Origin: Ctenosaura bakeri
Lineage: Eukaryota; Chordata; Lepidosauria; Squamata; Iguanidae
Assembly: GCA_948474755.1 (NCBI GenBank)
Contig: CAOLHI010000422.1
Location: 434,001-498,000, forward strand
Direction: 5' to 3'
Length of the DNA stretch: 64,000 bases
Positions 52,001 to 62,054 of this stretch are shown here, one piece after another. Both the position numbers and the translations under genes were made by a program. Every line of letters begins with the position of its first letter. The stretch's first letter is position 1. The notes beneath the pieces are model-generated. The model did not search any database, was not told the DNA's origin, and saw only the letters and a program-made list of their open reading frames with translations.

Positions 52001-55000
52001 TTATGGATTTCTCAGAAAACTCTATATGCAATTTTTTTCTTCTTTTGTGTAAGTATTTAGAATATTTTGGTATTCTTGTTTTTATTAACCCCTACAAAAA
52101 TAATATTGAGGTAAGGTAGTGTGAATGTGACCGAGGAATATAAAAGAAACATCTTATAGTCTTACTATTCATTGAGATGTCTACATAACACATTGAACCA
52201 ATCTTACGCTGATAAGAGGGTCACAGTGTATCAACAGTAGTGCAAATTGCTACTGTGCTGGCTCAACTGTGTTTTAAATTAGCTAGATTGGCCCTTCCCC
52301 TCCACACTCCAACGTAATTGAATGAGTAAGAGTTCTAATGAACTACGTCCAAACAAAGGTACTTATGAAGAATGGCATCAAGACCAGTTTCTTCACACAC
52401 TACCACTTGCCATGGAGACTGAGTTACAAATGGTTACACTTGCACCATAACTTCTTCATCAGAAAGGAAACATGCTTAGAGGATGTTTGCATACCATATT
52501 TCCATTGTGTAACATGCATTTCAAAAGATACATTGTTCTTTCTCATAGGACAGAAGAAAACACATGTTTCCAATACTCCATTTCCAAAACACTAAAAGGA
52601 AGCATTAGCATATAAACCTTCTGTATTTCTCTAAAATACCAAGAACCACTTTCTTCTTCTTCTGTATTTAATCTTAATATTATTTTCAGCTAACTATTAA
52701 ACGTTGCTGGCTAGAAACAGAAAAAGAACTACTGGACAAGACCAAGGTTGGAATCCTAGCCCTATTTACCTGAGAATTAGATTTATTTTACTTAGTAGAA
52801 CTGTACTGTATAGGACTACAAAGTATATTACAAATATAGACCACCTTCCCTATCATGATACCCTTTTAGACATGCTGAACTGCAACTCCTAGCATCCCCC
52901 AGCCAAACTGGTAGCCATGTTTCCACATTTCTATCTGGAAGGCAGGTTAGGGTCTCTTGTGTCATTTGTTTAAAAATTACACAATCTAGTGCAGAACTGT
53001 TAACTGGAAACTGCTTCAGTCTTTCCTTCAGAATTCACTCTATTGGGAAGTCTGTATTCCTTGCTCTGATTAAGCAGTTGTCAGTACATATTCCAAAATT
53101 ATTTATATTAAACGTGTTTAAAAGATTGTAACATTTTAAAAATCCTACACATACTATTAAAATAAACCAGTGAATCCCAAAGGATTTAATAAATAGCCAT
53201 ATTTTTACTTGGTACCTAAATGAAACCAGTGTTGCTGTCAAGCAGGCCTTTAAGGGGTGGGCATTCCACAATTGGGGTGCCATGGCTGAAAAGACCTTCT
53301 CTTCACACAGTGTGTGGATCTTACTGGTGGGATGCAGGAGAGCCCCCCTCTCACAAACATCTAATTCAGGCAGATGCATATAACGAGAGGTACTCCCCCA
53401 CGTATCAAGGTCCCAAGCCATTTAGGTGCCAATGCAGATCCAAGATTACAATGACAAAGGATATCAAGATATCCTCCATATATAATAGTACATTAAATGA
53501 CTGATTAACTGCACCTCCACTAGAATCCTATGGGTTAGTCCCAACTAAAATAGTCTCATTTAATCAATTGTTGAATGGTGAGGCAACACATAGGTAAAAC
53601 CAATTGATTCAATGGTTCTACTCTAGTTGGGACTCACAACAGGATTTAGGTCCTTAATGGCTCCTTTCAATTGGGTCCCAATGCTGATCTCTGTGCATGC
53701 ATTCCTTCATTAAGGTCGCCAAGGATGTTAGGATCTTGAGCAAGGTTAGGCAGTGCAGCAGAAAGGATTGGGCCCAGTGCAAAGAATTTTTTAAATTCCC
53801 AAGACCATTTATTAATTTTTGAGCAATAAGAAACCTAAGAATGTAATAATCTGTGATTATGAGTATTAGCAATTCTAGTAAGTCAAATGTACATAGATCT
53901 GTAATGGTAGATCTTTCCATTACAGTTTGTACGGAGGAGGATGTCAAGAGTTCTTTTGTCTTCTAGTTGGTTAGTGTAATTAGGATGTGTAATAGGTTAG
54001 TCGTTTAGTCTTCTAGCAACTTGTGTTGCTACTATGTCTTAGTCTCTGTTTAGCTCAGTTTCGTTTTAGCTTTGGTTATATGTGTATGTTGTTTATGTAT
54101 AGATTATTTTATGTCATGAATTAGTTTGTTTGTGTTAAAATTAATAAATAAGAATAAAAGATTGGGTCTAGCATGACTACCCAGAGCAAGCAAGGGACAG
54201 CCACAACCTCTTTAGACTCACCCTTCTTTTTCAGGTGACACAGTAGGCAGAAGGGGGCTCACTAGGCCCAAACCACACAATTGCTCTCTCTAAATGAAGA
54301 GCACATATGGTGGAGTGAACCTGACTGACAAATGCAAGCCATCACTTTATCCGCTGGTTGCCCCAGCATCCATCTCTAGGCTCACTGAGCCCAGGCCCCA
54401 CTGTCTGACAGTGAAAGGATGCCTTGCACATCCAAATATACCAAGAGGCTGTTTTGCTTTGATCTAGCTTTCTGTGTCACCTCCACCTGTGTTTCTCAGC
54501 TTGGTGCCCTTCACAACTGATGCTGGCTGGGGATTATAGGAGCTGTAACCCAACACATTTGAAGGAAGTTAGGTTGGAGAAAGGAAATCTGTCTGAGAAA
54601 AGAGGCTGCACATGCATGGAGAGAGGCGGTATTTCTTGTACCTTCTCTAGCCATTGCCATGGGATTCAGTTCTCTCCACTGTGCTTCAGGGCCTCCTCAG
54701 AACAGGGCTGTACATAACAGAACCTTGGGACTCTATGCAACTCCCAAAGTTGTTTTTGTATCCCTTGACCCCCAAATGTCTAGACCACCCTTTTGTCTGG
54801 CAAAAAAAGTGTGTGTGTGCGTGTGTGTGTATGAAATCCACCTCCTAGAAGCCTCTGGGAAGAGCTATTCACCTCTGAAGATGTTCCAAAACTCCCCTGC
54901 ACTGTTTCAACATGAACAACAAAACATTTTTCAAACTGATGTAAAGTCGACGGCTTTCACGGTCAGAATCCAAAGGCTGTTGTGGGTTTTCCAAGTTTCA

Positions 55001-57077
55001 GCCAGCCACAGATGCAGGCAAAACATCAGGAGAAAATATTAATAGAACACGGCTTCAAAACCCAGAAAACTCACAACAACCTATTTTTCAAATTCTTAAA
55101 CTGACTTCTAGCCATTTTGAGCATGGGCTGTTTGCTTGGGTTTTTGCCATGTTGGGGCAGTCTGTCAGACCCTCAGAAGGTCCCAGGAGCAAAAGAAGTG
55201 CCCCCCAATCCACCACAGTTGCAGTTGCCCACCCTTGCTTTACAGAAAAAGTGAGGAAGCAGAATCAAAGGCAGCCTCCATCCACTCTGGTTTCCTGGCA
55301 CCTGCAGCAGGACAGTCCCAAGCTTTACCATTATGTCTCATTTAGCAAGAGAAAAAGGAGGAAGCAACATGGCACTTCTGAATCTGTCAGTGGCAGAAGG
55401 AGCTGCTGTTGTTTGCAGCTTCAAACTCTTCAGATACAACATCTGCTCAACATCTGGGCATCCTGTAGTTCCAGCAATGGTTACCTCTCTTCATGGACCC
55501 CAAAACAGGGATCTTGGGGAGGGGAGTTCCAGACCCCCTAAGACTAAGTTACAGGGCTGAGCCCCATGAAATGACCTGGCAAAACTGGGCAACTGCCAAG
55601 GTTGATCCTTCTCAGGCATTGTAAATCAGAAGTGTACTAAATGTTCAAGCATTAAGAAATATTAAGACAGTGATTGTCACTGAGTCCTACCAGAAACAAA
55701 AACAATCTGCCTGAAAGCTGTCTTATGTTCACTTACTTGGGAGCAAGTTATGCTGAACGCATGAAAGGCACTTCCAAGCACACACTGTGCTTGTCAGGCT
55801 TGGGATGCCTCCTGTTAGGCAGTTACAATATCACAAAATAGACTTACAACTTCCTAAGGTGATGGTGCCTTTTGTACGCCTATCTGTGATCGTGGCACCA
55901 CTGCCACCTCTGCAAATGTTCCCCTTATCCACCTTAAAAGCCAGGCAGCCTAGTAGGTGAAAGAGTTCTGTGGTGCTGGTCAATGGGGCACTGAAGGCTA
56001 ATGCATCCGGCCCCCTCCTGCAAGCAAACCATAGTGCAAAGAGGAGTTGTGACAAGACCCCAGAGGGTTACCTGTTTTTGCTTGTCACACTATCGATCAC
56101 CGGAAAGAGGGGATTAAATGTGCCGTCCTGCAGCACCTTGCTTGCCAGTGTTCCTTCGTTTGCTACAGCTGCCTGGCTTTTAAGGAGATTGGGGAATGGA
56201 GGAGACGGGGGGGGTTGAGATTGGGGAATAGAGCATAATGGAGTACAACCACAACATCCTAGCTATGTGTGTTCCATGCAGGATTTCGAACAGTGTTTAT
56301 ATGAGCCTCCCCATCTCCAAAAAAAAAAAAAGTTCTGGAATCAACTTTCGGTGATCAGAAGCCTTCTGATCAAACTTCCCGCCATCTCAAGCAGCAGAGT
56401 CAGTGGCCTGGATGATGGGAACTGTAGTCCAGCCACATCCGGGAGCTGAGGACTGACAAACACTGTGACTCTTTCTGCACTGGATTGTTCTAGCGCGATG
56501 ATTCCACTTGCAACCTCCTCTGGAATCCTGGGGTTTGCAGTTTCGGGAGGGGCCGGGAGGCCGGGAGGCCCCTCCCGAAACTGCAAACCCCAGGATCCAG
56601 AGGAGGTTGCAAGTGGAATCATCGCGCTAGAACAGTCCAGTGCGGAAATGGCCTGTGCCTCAGCAGCCACCCGATACCAGAAGCCTCCGACATCCAGCGG
56701 CTGCAATGCGGCGAATACTGTACTGGGACGGGGCCGGGGAGAGGGATCGGAGAAGGGAAGGGGTTGGCTCGATGGGGCACTGCGGTCGGACAAAGGAAGA
56801 ATCCTGGGCACGGATCTCCATTGGGGGGGGGCGAGGGAGGGAGGCGGCTGGTCACTGTCGGGGTGGGGAGAAGGCAACGAGCCTTTTTTTTCGGATTTCT
56901 CACTTACAGGTTGGCGATGCCGGCCTTGCGCACGGCGGACGAGATGGCCTTGACGGCCGTGCAGAGCGAATTGAGCAGCTGGGTGAGCTCGCCGGTGCCC
57001 CGCGCTTTCCTGCCTTCCTCCATCACGAACCGGGTCAGGGTGGTCACGTTCGTGTCGAAGGTGGATCGGTCCGTCAT
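36858..57077 (-). CDS. FBP1: Fructose-1,6-bisphosphatase 1 (liver type), 7 coding exons
   Basis: The gluconeogenic enzyme of liver and kidney; a cytosolic homotetramer inhibited by AMP and fructose 2,6-bisphosphate. Exons: 56908-57077, 51034-51196, 48560-48652, 45921-46061, 42183-42320, 40402-40521 and 36858-37049 (1017 nt, 338 aa, the normal liver-enzyme length). Assigned to FBP1 from Glu20, Gln69, the [14 protein letters not shown] loop and the GVNCFMLDP segment. Metal residues Asp74, Glu97, Asp118, Asp121 and Glu280 and substrate residues Asn212, Tyr215, Arg243, Tyr244, Tyr264 and Lys274 are present. Differences from the usual sequence include Phe117Met beside Asp118 and SSGAPSEKD where STDEPSEKD is common. 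It lies upstream of FBP2 in the same direction with the same intron phases, so the two are tandem duplicates. The CpG-rich first exon suggests a CpG-island promoter. Confidence 0.97.
38737..39154. mobile_element. Long GC-rich foldback element
   Basis: Ends CGCCCTTTCCGCA and GTGTGAAAAGGGCC are close to the termini of the palindromic MITEs, and TAT flanks both sides. The body is GC-rich with inner inverted arms (TTTTCGGCTTCTAGCCGAAA; GGTGCACGATTGGTGCC). Confidence 0.5.
39330..39700. repeat. GC-rich, strand-asymmetric G-rich block
   Basis: Many G3-G7 runs on the plus strand with short GGTGGG and GGCAGG motifs. All six frames are open for long stretches because of composition, not coding. Possibly a repeat; potential G-quadruplex former. 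Confidence 0.55.
40402..40521 (-). CDS. FBP1: FBP1 coding exon 6
   Basis: 120 nt, 40 codons: [14 protein letters not shown] through SKSPKGK. Contains Arg243, Tyr244, Tyr264 and Lys274; Gly241 is kept here, in contrast to FBP2. Acceptor GTCCTAG, donor GTAACA. Confidence 0.97.
40598..40695. repeat. Palindromic repeat fragment (TGGACTACAACTCCCA type)
   Basis: Left arm TGCTGGACTTCAGTTTCCAT, right arm TAGTCCAAAACAACTGGAAG around CAGCCCAGCCAGTGG. Confidence 0.5.
41692..41985 (-). mobile_element. CR1 LINE 3' fragment
   Basis: Reverse complement of the CR1 tail: CCATAGAATCTTTGAGTTGG, CATCTAGTCCAACCCACTGC, CTGTCTGTTCCACTGTTGAA, AGGTGGAATCTCCTTTCTTG, CTGGAGCAGCAAAAAAACA. Runs with FBP1. Confidence 0.8.
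42183..42320 (-). CDS. FBP1: FBP1 coding exon 5
   Basis: 138 nt, 46 codons: [19 protein letters not shown] through KQKKFPQ. Asn212 and Tyr215 are present in SLNEGYA. The basic patch reads KKKGN rather than KKKGK. Acceptor ACACTAG, donor GTAAAC. Confidence 0.97.
43040..43900 (-). pseudogene. Dead Tigger/pogo-type transposase
   Basis: Minus-strand frames broken by stops and shifts carry [21 protein letters not shown] and [17 protein letters not shown] segments (the DDE catalytic neighbourhood of Tigger transposases), then a jump to the acidic C-terminal part ([28 protein letters not shown]). The central catalytic region is mostly deleted, so it cannot be active. Same strand as FBP1. Confidence 0.75.
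44893..45128 (+). repeat. tRNA-derived squamate SINE
   Basis: Head GATGCAGTGATTTGAGTACT, GGACTAGGACTTCAAGAGGC, body CAGCCATAGAAACCCCCTAT and GAAGGCAATGACAACGCTCC, tail AAGGCACATAACAACAACTA. Longer than the other copies. Confidence 0.8.
45921..46061 (-). CDS. FBP1: FBP1 coding exon 4
   Basis: 141 nt, 47 codons: [17 protein letters not shown] through GVNCFMLDP. Liver-type Cys-Gly-Val-Asn segment. Acceptor ACTCCAG, donor GTAAGT. Confidence 0.97.
46125..46303 (+). repeat. tRNA-derived squamate SINE
   Basis: TTGTAGTGGTCTGAGCAATG head, GGTTCAATTCTTCACTTGGC B box region, tail GGAAGGCACACAACAACAAC. Confidence 0.8.
48053..48232. mobile_element. Palindromic MITE, copy C
   Basis: 180 bp hairpin with ends GACTATTTCCGCACTAG and CTAGTGCGGAAATGGCC. 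Perfect 3-bp duplication ATA (48050-48052, 48233-48235). In FBP1 intron 3, about 330 bp downstream of exon 3 in minus-strand direction. Confidence 0.9.
48560..48652 (-). CDS. FBP1: FBP1 coding exon 3
   Basis: 93 nt, 31 codons: [17 protein letters not shown] through AIYRK. Lys112, Tyr113 and Arg140 of the AMP site and Asp118/Asp121 of the metal site are intact. The residue before Asp118 is Met rather than the almost invariant Phe. Acceptor TTCATAG, donor GTAGGA. Confidence 0.97.
48653..51033 (-). other. FBP1 intron 2
   Basis: 2381 bp; a GC-rich foldback element at 50375-50788, otherwise unrecognised. Confidence 0.9.
50375..50788. mobile_element. Long GC-rich foldback element
   Basis: Left end GGCCATTTGCGCACAACG, right end ATCATGCAGAAAGGGCC, flanked by TTT on both sides. 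Inner inverted arms include ATGGTCCATGACAGGATGGC and CTGCCATCCTGTGGCAG. Similar in style and termini to 38737-39154. Confidence 0.5.
51034..51196 (-). CDS. FBP1: FBP1 coding exon 2
   Basis: 163 nt. It encodes [18 protein letters not shown] with Tyr57 and Gln69 as in liver enzymes, Asp74, and SEEN with Glu97. It ends EEDKQ where PEKR is common. Acceptor CCTTCAG, donor GTTAGT. Confidence 0.97.
51290..51405. repeat. Palindromic repeat fragment (TGGACTACAACTCCCA type)
   Basis: CATTCCAAATGTTATTGAAT, AGCAGCCCTAACCAACCTGG and CAATGGTG match the palindrome at 6735; the right arm is worn away. Confidence 0.45.
53150..53421 (-). mobile_element. L2-type LINE, ORF2 C-terminal fragment
   Basis: Minus-strand translation includes [18 protein letters not shown] and [15 protein letters not shown], the conserved C-terminal end of L2-clade ORF2 proteins. 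Open for 128 codons but lacking the endonuclease and reverse transcriptase. Same strand as FBP1. Confidence 0.7.
53515..53645. repeat. Palindromic repeat, CCCAACTAGAGTAG type
   Basis: Arms AATCCTATGGGTTAGTCCCA / TTGGGACTCACAACAGGATT with inner TTTAATCAATTGTTGAATGG and AATTGATTCAATGG. Related to 58930-59215. Confidence 0.6.
54808..54832 (+). repeat. GT dinucleotide microsatellite
   Basis: (GT)n interrupted by one GC step, in FBP1 intron 1. Confidence 0.85.
56467..56653. mobile_element. Palindromic MITE, copy D (in FBP1 intron 1)
   Basis: 187 bp with perfect 3-bp duplication TGT (56464-56466, 56654-56656). Arms GATTCCACTTGCAACCTCCT / AGGAGGTTGCAAGTGGAATC identical over most of their length, GC-rich loop. 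Shares CCTCCTCTGGAATCC with copy E. Ends about 255 bp from FBP1 exon 1. Confidence 0.9.
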
Positions 57078-57500
57078 GATGGCGCCGTCGCCGGATGGGC
57101 CAGCGGGAGGGCGGCTGGAAAGACAAGAGAGCGGATCCTGGCCCGGGGTGGTTTGGAGAAGGGGCGGCGGTCGCGGTGGCAGCAGCAGCGCGTCTGCAAA
57201 GAGCCCGGAACTGGCGCCGCAGCTCCGGGGGCTGGCAAGGTGTGGGAGGGGCGTGGCGGGGCCTCCTCCCCGCCCACGGCCCAATCCGGAGAGAGGGGTG
57301 GGCGAATACCCCCCTCCCCAAACCCCGTGCGGGGAAGGCCCTGCGCGCCAGTTTCGGTTCAGCTTCGTTGCCGGAACGTCGGGCGGGCGGCGGGAAGTTG
57401 GAGCTGGACGGGCGGGTGGAGGGGAGGGCGTTCGAGGAGCATTCGGGTGGAAAGCCTCAGAAAAAGGAGCAAAGGAGAGAAGCAACCGGCCAACCAGTTC
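56680..57500 (-). promoter_or_regulatory. FBP1 CpG-island-like promoter and first exon region
   Basis: GC-rich stretch with many CpG dinucleotides around FBP1 exon 1, in sharp contrast to the A/T-rich surroundings. About 190-210 bp upstream of the start codon are a GC box (CCCCGCCC on plus, 57268-57275) and a CCAAT motif (57281-57285). No clear TATA box. Probable transcription start region, inferred from position and composition. Confidence 0.65.
56908..57077 (-). CDS. FBP1: FBP1 coding exon 1
   Basis: 170 nt, the family length: 56 codons plus two bases. It starts [17 protein letters not shown] and includes the AMP-binding loop with Gly26-Thr27-Gly28-Glu29-Leu30-Thr31 intact. The start context is GCCATCATGA, and the donor GTAAGT is perfect. 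It lies in GC-rich, CpG-rich DNA. Confidence 0.98.
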
Positions 57501-57536
57501 TTGCTGGGCGACTTATTTGGAGGACGGAGCTCTTCA

Positions 57537-57693
57537 GGCCATTTCCGCACTAGCCTGTTATAGCGCGATGATTCCACTTGCAACCTCCTCTGGAATCCTG
57601 GGGATCCGGCCCCTCCCGAAACTGCAAACCCCAGGATTCCAGAGGAGGTTGCAAGTGGAATCATCGCGCTATAACAGGCTAGTGCGGAGCACC
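57537..57693. mobile_element. Palindromic MITE, copy E (upstream of FBP1)
   Basis: 157 bp; left end GGCCATTTCCGCACTAGCC, right end eroded (GTGCGGAGCACC). Flanks TCA and TGA, one mismatch. Arms are otherwise perfect; shorter loop than copy D. Starts 460 bp upstream of the FBP1 start codon. Confidence 0.85.
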
Positions 57694-57903
57694 TGACTCC
57701 CTCGCAGGCTTGATAACAATCTTGCTTTGCCAAACGAGAGAGGGAACTAAGGCCGAGGGGGAGTGGCGGGTTTCGACGGCCAGGAGTTGGTTGTGCCGCA
57801 GCCGGGAGAGCCGCACCCAGGGAGAGTCCCCGGTTATTCAGTATCTGCGGGTAATTATATACGTGGGTGCGAGGGTTTTACGTTGGGGCCAGTCTGAAGG
57901 CGC

Positions 57904-57923
57904 ACAACAACAACAACAACAAC
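57904..57923 (+). repeat. (CAA)n microsatellite
   Basis: Seven CAA units after GGCGCA, like the ACA tail of a SINE whose body is mostly lost. Confidence 0.8.
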
Positions 57924-58089
57924 ATATATAAATGCGTGCGTAATACACACACGCTAAAGTGACTTTGCTGGCGAAGTCCAAGTTTTGCCAATCGTGGAGC
58001 GGCACCTTGGAAATCGTCGGCGCTCGTCCCGACAAGGCCAACAGTGAGGCTTGGCAAGAACAGCCCTGCCATGCAGTCAGCCGTGTCCA

Positions 58090-58289
58090 GCCCTTCCGCA
58101 CTAGCCTGTTATAGCGCCATGATTCCACTTTCAACATCCTATGGAATCCTGGGGTTTGTAGTTTCCTGAGGCCAAAGAGCTCTCTGGCTGAGAATTCTGA
58201 ATGCCCCTCCCTACACTGCAAGCCCCAGGCTTCCACAGGATGCTGAAAGTGGAATAATAGCGGTATAACAGCGTAGTGCGGAAATGGCC
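58090..58289. mobile_element. Palindromic MITE, copy F, with longer unpaired centre
   Basis: Ends TTCCGCACTAGCCTGTTATA and GTAGTGCGGAAATGGCC; the centre AGAGCTCTCTGGCTGAGAAT is not palindromic and is shared with copy G. Target duplication not discernible. Probably the older form from which the perfect hairpins derive. Confidence 0.75.
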
Positions 58290-58929
58290 AAAGTTCGACG
58301 CGTTTACCTCCCCTCAGGGACCCCTCTTTTGTAAAGCTGAGGGAGCTTATTTGTCCACCACTGGGCACTGGGAGTAAACCATCTCAGATAATTGGGTTAG
58401 GGATAGCTCACAAGAACAGATTGTTGCTGGGAAAATCTGTTTCTCCTTTGAACCAGGAGAAGGACTGCAACTAAATGGGCTGGGGTGGGATCCAAATGAT
58501 CTGATAATTCCCCGGTTTCCATCTTGCCAGCCCTCTACCTACTGAACAAAAGCAGTATATAGTAAACAACCTCTGGGAATTTGGTTGGGCTAGAATCACT
58601 AGGCAGAGCCATTTCACACTGGAATGTGGTTCATATTCTACAGATTTCTCGGGTGTATTCATATCACTGGCGAACTCTATGATAACTTTCATCTGCATCA
58701 TGAGTTACTATCATTTTTCATTATTAACCCATATGCTAGTTATATATGTCAAAGCCACAGATCGTTTGACTTTCAGAGGAGTTGCCTCTTTGCCCTGCAG
58801 ATGTTTCCGCCCTGTACAGCTATTTATTGGGAAGTATATTTATGTTTTTAAAAAATCATGATAAAAGATCTTAAAGTGGATAGTTTCTGCTGTAATTTAA
58901 TCCCTAGTACAGTCCTTAATTTGCTTCTC

Positions 58930-59215
58930 TACATACAGTAAGGCCCATATCCAACCCAATAAATCACTACTAGAGTAGATCTATTGAATAAATGGAACTT
59001 GACATGATGCACCAACTTAGCATTGATTGGATGGATCTATTCTATTTGGACTAATCAAATTTAGGCTCCAAATGCTGTCTTCTTCCAAGCCCATTTGACA
59101 GAGCAAATTGTGGATCTGGTCACATACATACCTCCAACTAAAACAGACCCATTAAATTAATAGAATTGACCTATGGGTCTGCTCTAGTTGGAGCTTACCA
59201 ACAGTATTACTAAAG
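58930..59215. repeat. Palindromic repeat, CCCAACTAGAGTAG type
   Basis: GGCCCATATCCAACCCAATA, CTACTAGAGTAGATCTATTG and the inverse GGGTCTGCTCTAGTTGGAGC close a diverged palindrome. Confidence 0.5.
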
Positions 59216-59977
59216 CTATTTGTAATTAGCTACTCGCTGAAAGTCAATAATGAATCTACAGCTGAACTGGCTGTTACAGCTTCTTTGAAATTAACTGTTT
59301 TTTTTAAAAAAATGGATTTTAAAAAATATAATAGAAAAGTAAAAAAGGCAACAAAACAGGGAGGAAGATAGAGGATACTATGAGCCTGAGCTAGGCATAT
59401 ATTATTACTATTGAATGGATCATATAACAAAAGAAATATTTTCTTGAGCTTGGTGTCTGTGAAATACATGTTCTAGTTAAAGCTTTAATTAAAATGTGTG
59501 CTTCTGCGGGAGGGAAGAAGGTCAATTTTTGTTATTTAAATATTGCTCAACGGGTCCGGTTCTTCATGGTAGAGTACAAGGAGGCACAGTACTGCAATCA
59601 TGGGAGCTGCTTGGGGTCATGCAGTGTACATAGAAAGGGTAAAATACTATTGATTAAAGCATGCCTTTTGTGAATAAAAGGGCCTTAGAGAGCAACAGTG
59701 ACGCAGATTGAAATTAGTCAGTCACAGTGTAGTTCTCAAATATTTCATGCTGATTTAATAGGCTTCTGAAACTGATAATGGAATATGGGCAACATTTGGG
59801 CAAAGCTTTGTTTTTCAGCTGTTTTTTCACATCGTATTATCGTTGATCAAATACAAAATCAAGGATGTGAATGTCATTGCTGTGGAAGCTTCTAGTGTGG
59901 GCTTCCTTTGTGGACAGGCAGCTCATGTGATTCAAGTCTTTAACATGATATGTAGATGTTCTCTGACAGGTTCTTCT

Positions 59978-60075
59978 CCAGAAGTTGTTGGAATACAATT
60001 CCCATCATGTCTAATCACTGGTAAGTTTCCTACACCTGTTGGGAATTGCAGTACAACATTAACTGGAAGGCAGCC
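59978..60075. repeat. Palindromic repeat fragment (TGGACTACAACTCCCA type)
   Basis: Left arm CCAGAAGTTGTTGGAATACA with ATTCCCATCATG; right arm TTGGGAATTGCAGTACAACA and ACTGGAAGGCAGCCC. Confidence 0.55.
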
Positions 60076-60200
60076 CAAGCTCTTCTGTGACCTTAGGTGG
60101 AAGGCAAACCATCACACACCACAGGGTCTTTAAACCCTGGTTCTGAGCAAAGCAACTCATAGTACATGAGACCTAGGCTGTTACTCTTCTTCTCAGGTTC

Positions 60201-61065
60201 TGTTATTGCGGTCCAGGCCTACCCAGAGATAGCACTTGATATCTCCTTGATATCAAATAATTCGGCTTTCCTCTGCCACCTTGCTCCGCGGGTTTGTGAG
60301 GCTTCCGGACAAGCACATAAACAGGTGTGGCCGATAACTGCTGGACATTCCATTCTCTGCCCAGGCAGGGACCTCTCCGGCAAACATCTCCTTACATATG
60401 CGTGATACCAACAAAGGCTCCCTGCCCCGAGCAGGTAACCTGACAAAGCTGTAGTAAGCTCTCCGTATTTGCATACCGGCTACACTGTTGTTAATTCGGC
60501 TCTAAGTCAATCATTCTAAAGCCTGACCTTTCCAAGGGTTTGTCCCGCTCCTAAAATGTATTGTTCTCACTGAGTAAGTTATGGCCTGCAATCACAATTC
60601 ACCCTATAAAAACCCCTGATTCCGAGACCTTCCTCGGATCGCTCCTGAGTTCCAGACCGCCTTGCTGCCGCTTTGTTTGGTGAGCTGTCCCCTCAGTTCC
60701 GGTAACTGAGACTCCATACCAACGAACTCAATTTCTAGACCTCTCCAGGACTATGAGAGAGGTTTCATATCACCCATTTCCCTCAAAAAATCCCTATTTC
60801 AAGTCAGTCTCTGATTCTTTAGTTAGCTGTGTGACTGTGGTGCCTTTGGTGTTTGTCTGCACTTAATAAAACATCATTTTTATTACTTTAAACTCATCTG
60901 GTTGCTTGACTGACCTAACTCCGTAGACGCTGGGTTGCAAGATCCTGCTAAGTTACTCTGCTTCTTGCTAGCTTTAGCGAGTGCTCCAGCTAATTTTCCC
61001 CAAAGTTGTGTTGTTGTTTGGTTATTTAAGTGTCCCTCCTGGGACCCCTAGAAATCAGGGTAACA
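60201..61065 (+). mobile_element. Solo LTR, 865 bp, with perfect 4-bp target duplication
   Basis: Ends TGTTATTGC and AGGGTAACA, flanked by GTTC on both sides (60197-60200, 61066-61069). TATAAA at 60605-60610 and AATAAA at 60865-60870 give the U3-R-U5 order on the plus strand. Homologous to the ends of the insertion at 9303-11237. A solo LTR left by recombination; no coding part. Confidence 0.85.
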
Positions 61066-62054
61066 GTTCCCATTCAGACCCTTAGCCCGGGCCACATTGC
61101 TTTGTCTCTTCTTTGCAGGATCAGTTAATATCACCCATTTTGCCCTAACTTCTTGCTATTCAGATTTCCTTTCCTTTCCTTCAGTTAGCCTTGTATGGTT
61201 GTGAGACTGCCTGAATCTTCCATGTGTTTGTGGTTTTCCCCAATAAAACATACTTTCAATCTCCAACTGGTGTCCCTGCATTAGTACTGGTATACGTAGG
61301 TGGAAAGATCCTGTAAGGTTACCCCCCTCTTGCAGGCCTTCCTTTCAGCGAATAATTTCCCACTGTTCCATGGAGGCACTGGCATCATGGGTGGACCTCT
61401 GTGTCATCCACCCATTGGAGTAACACCAGTAATGGTCCTCCTTATGCGACTCTGCTAGTGAAGCAGGAGATGCTACTAGTGACACCTAGCTGCTACAGAA
61501 GGAAAATATAAATACCAATGGTCTGACAGCCAACTTGCCCGAGCATCCCTTCTGCAAGAGGAGGACACAGAAGAAGGTGGAGGTGACAACCTGCAGTCAT
61601 CAGTGGCTGCCTCTTGCTGACTCCTGAATACTTGGTTCTGAGACATCTCACAGCCAGACTCTGCAAGAGGGGCAGGTATGACTTGGAAGATTGCCTGTGC
61701 TTTAGCATAGCATATGGGGCCTTTTAGACTATCATTGCTTTCACTTCCTGTGTCTTTTAATGGAAGAAATTCTGACCTAGGTTATTCCTGGAACTAGAAA
61801 ACTGAGCCAATTTGAGAAATAAAATTTTCCTTCTCACTTCATGGACATCAGCCTCTTATTGTAAACTTCAGGAATCTTACTTACTCAGAGAGCTCTTTCT
61901 CTCCCTTTTTAAATGTCTTAGTGGTAGTTTCCTGGCCCTCTCCTGTTTTTCAATTTTTTTCTACCTCAGGGTTCTCAGCAGCAGTGCTTCTGAGAGCCCT
62001 CTCCTATTTTCTAGCCCTTTACCTTATGGCAGATCCTCCCCTTTTTGTTGTTGT

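Larger units (their letters stand above)
51197..56907 (-). other. FBP1 intron 1
   Basis: 5711 bp. Holds palindromic repeats (51290, 53515), an L2 fragment, a GT microsatellite and MITE copy D. 51410-53030 and 54180-56460 have no recognised gene. Confidence 0.9.
57694..60200. other. Region upstream of FBP1; no recognised gene
   Basis: Contains a CAA microsatellite (57904-57923), MITE copy F and palindromic repeats. 58300-58920 and 59220-59970 have nothing recognised. No exon or splice-bounded ORF seen. Confidence 0.8.

Noticed and set aside
56341..57733. Several 150-326-codon open frames on both strands near FBP1 exon 1
   Set aside because: High GC content of the CpG island and MITEs removes stop codons; only the 170-bp exon frame shows protein similarity.
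57838..58368. 176-codon minus-strand open frame
   Set aside because: Runs through MITE copy F and a CAA repeat (poly-Cys); composition driven.
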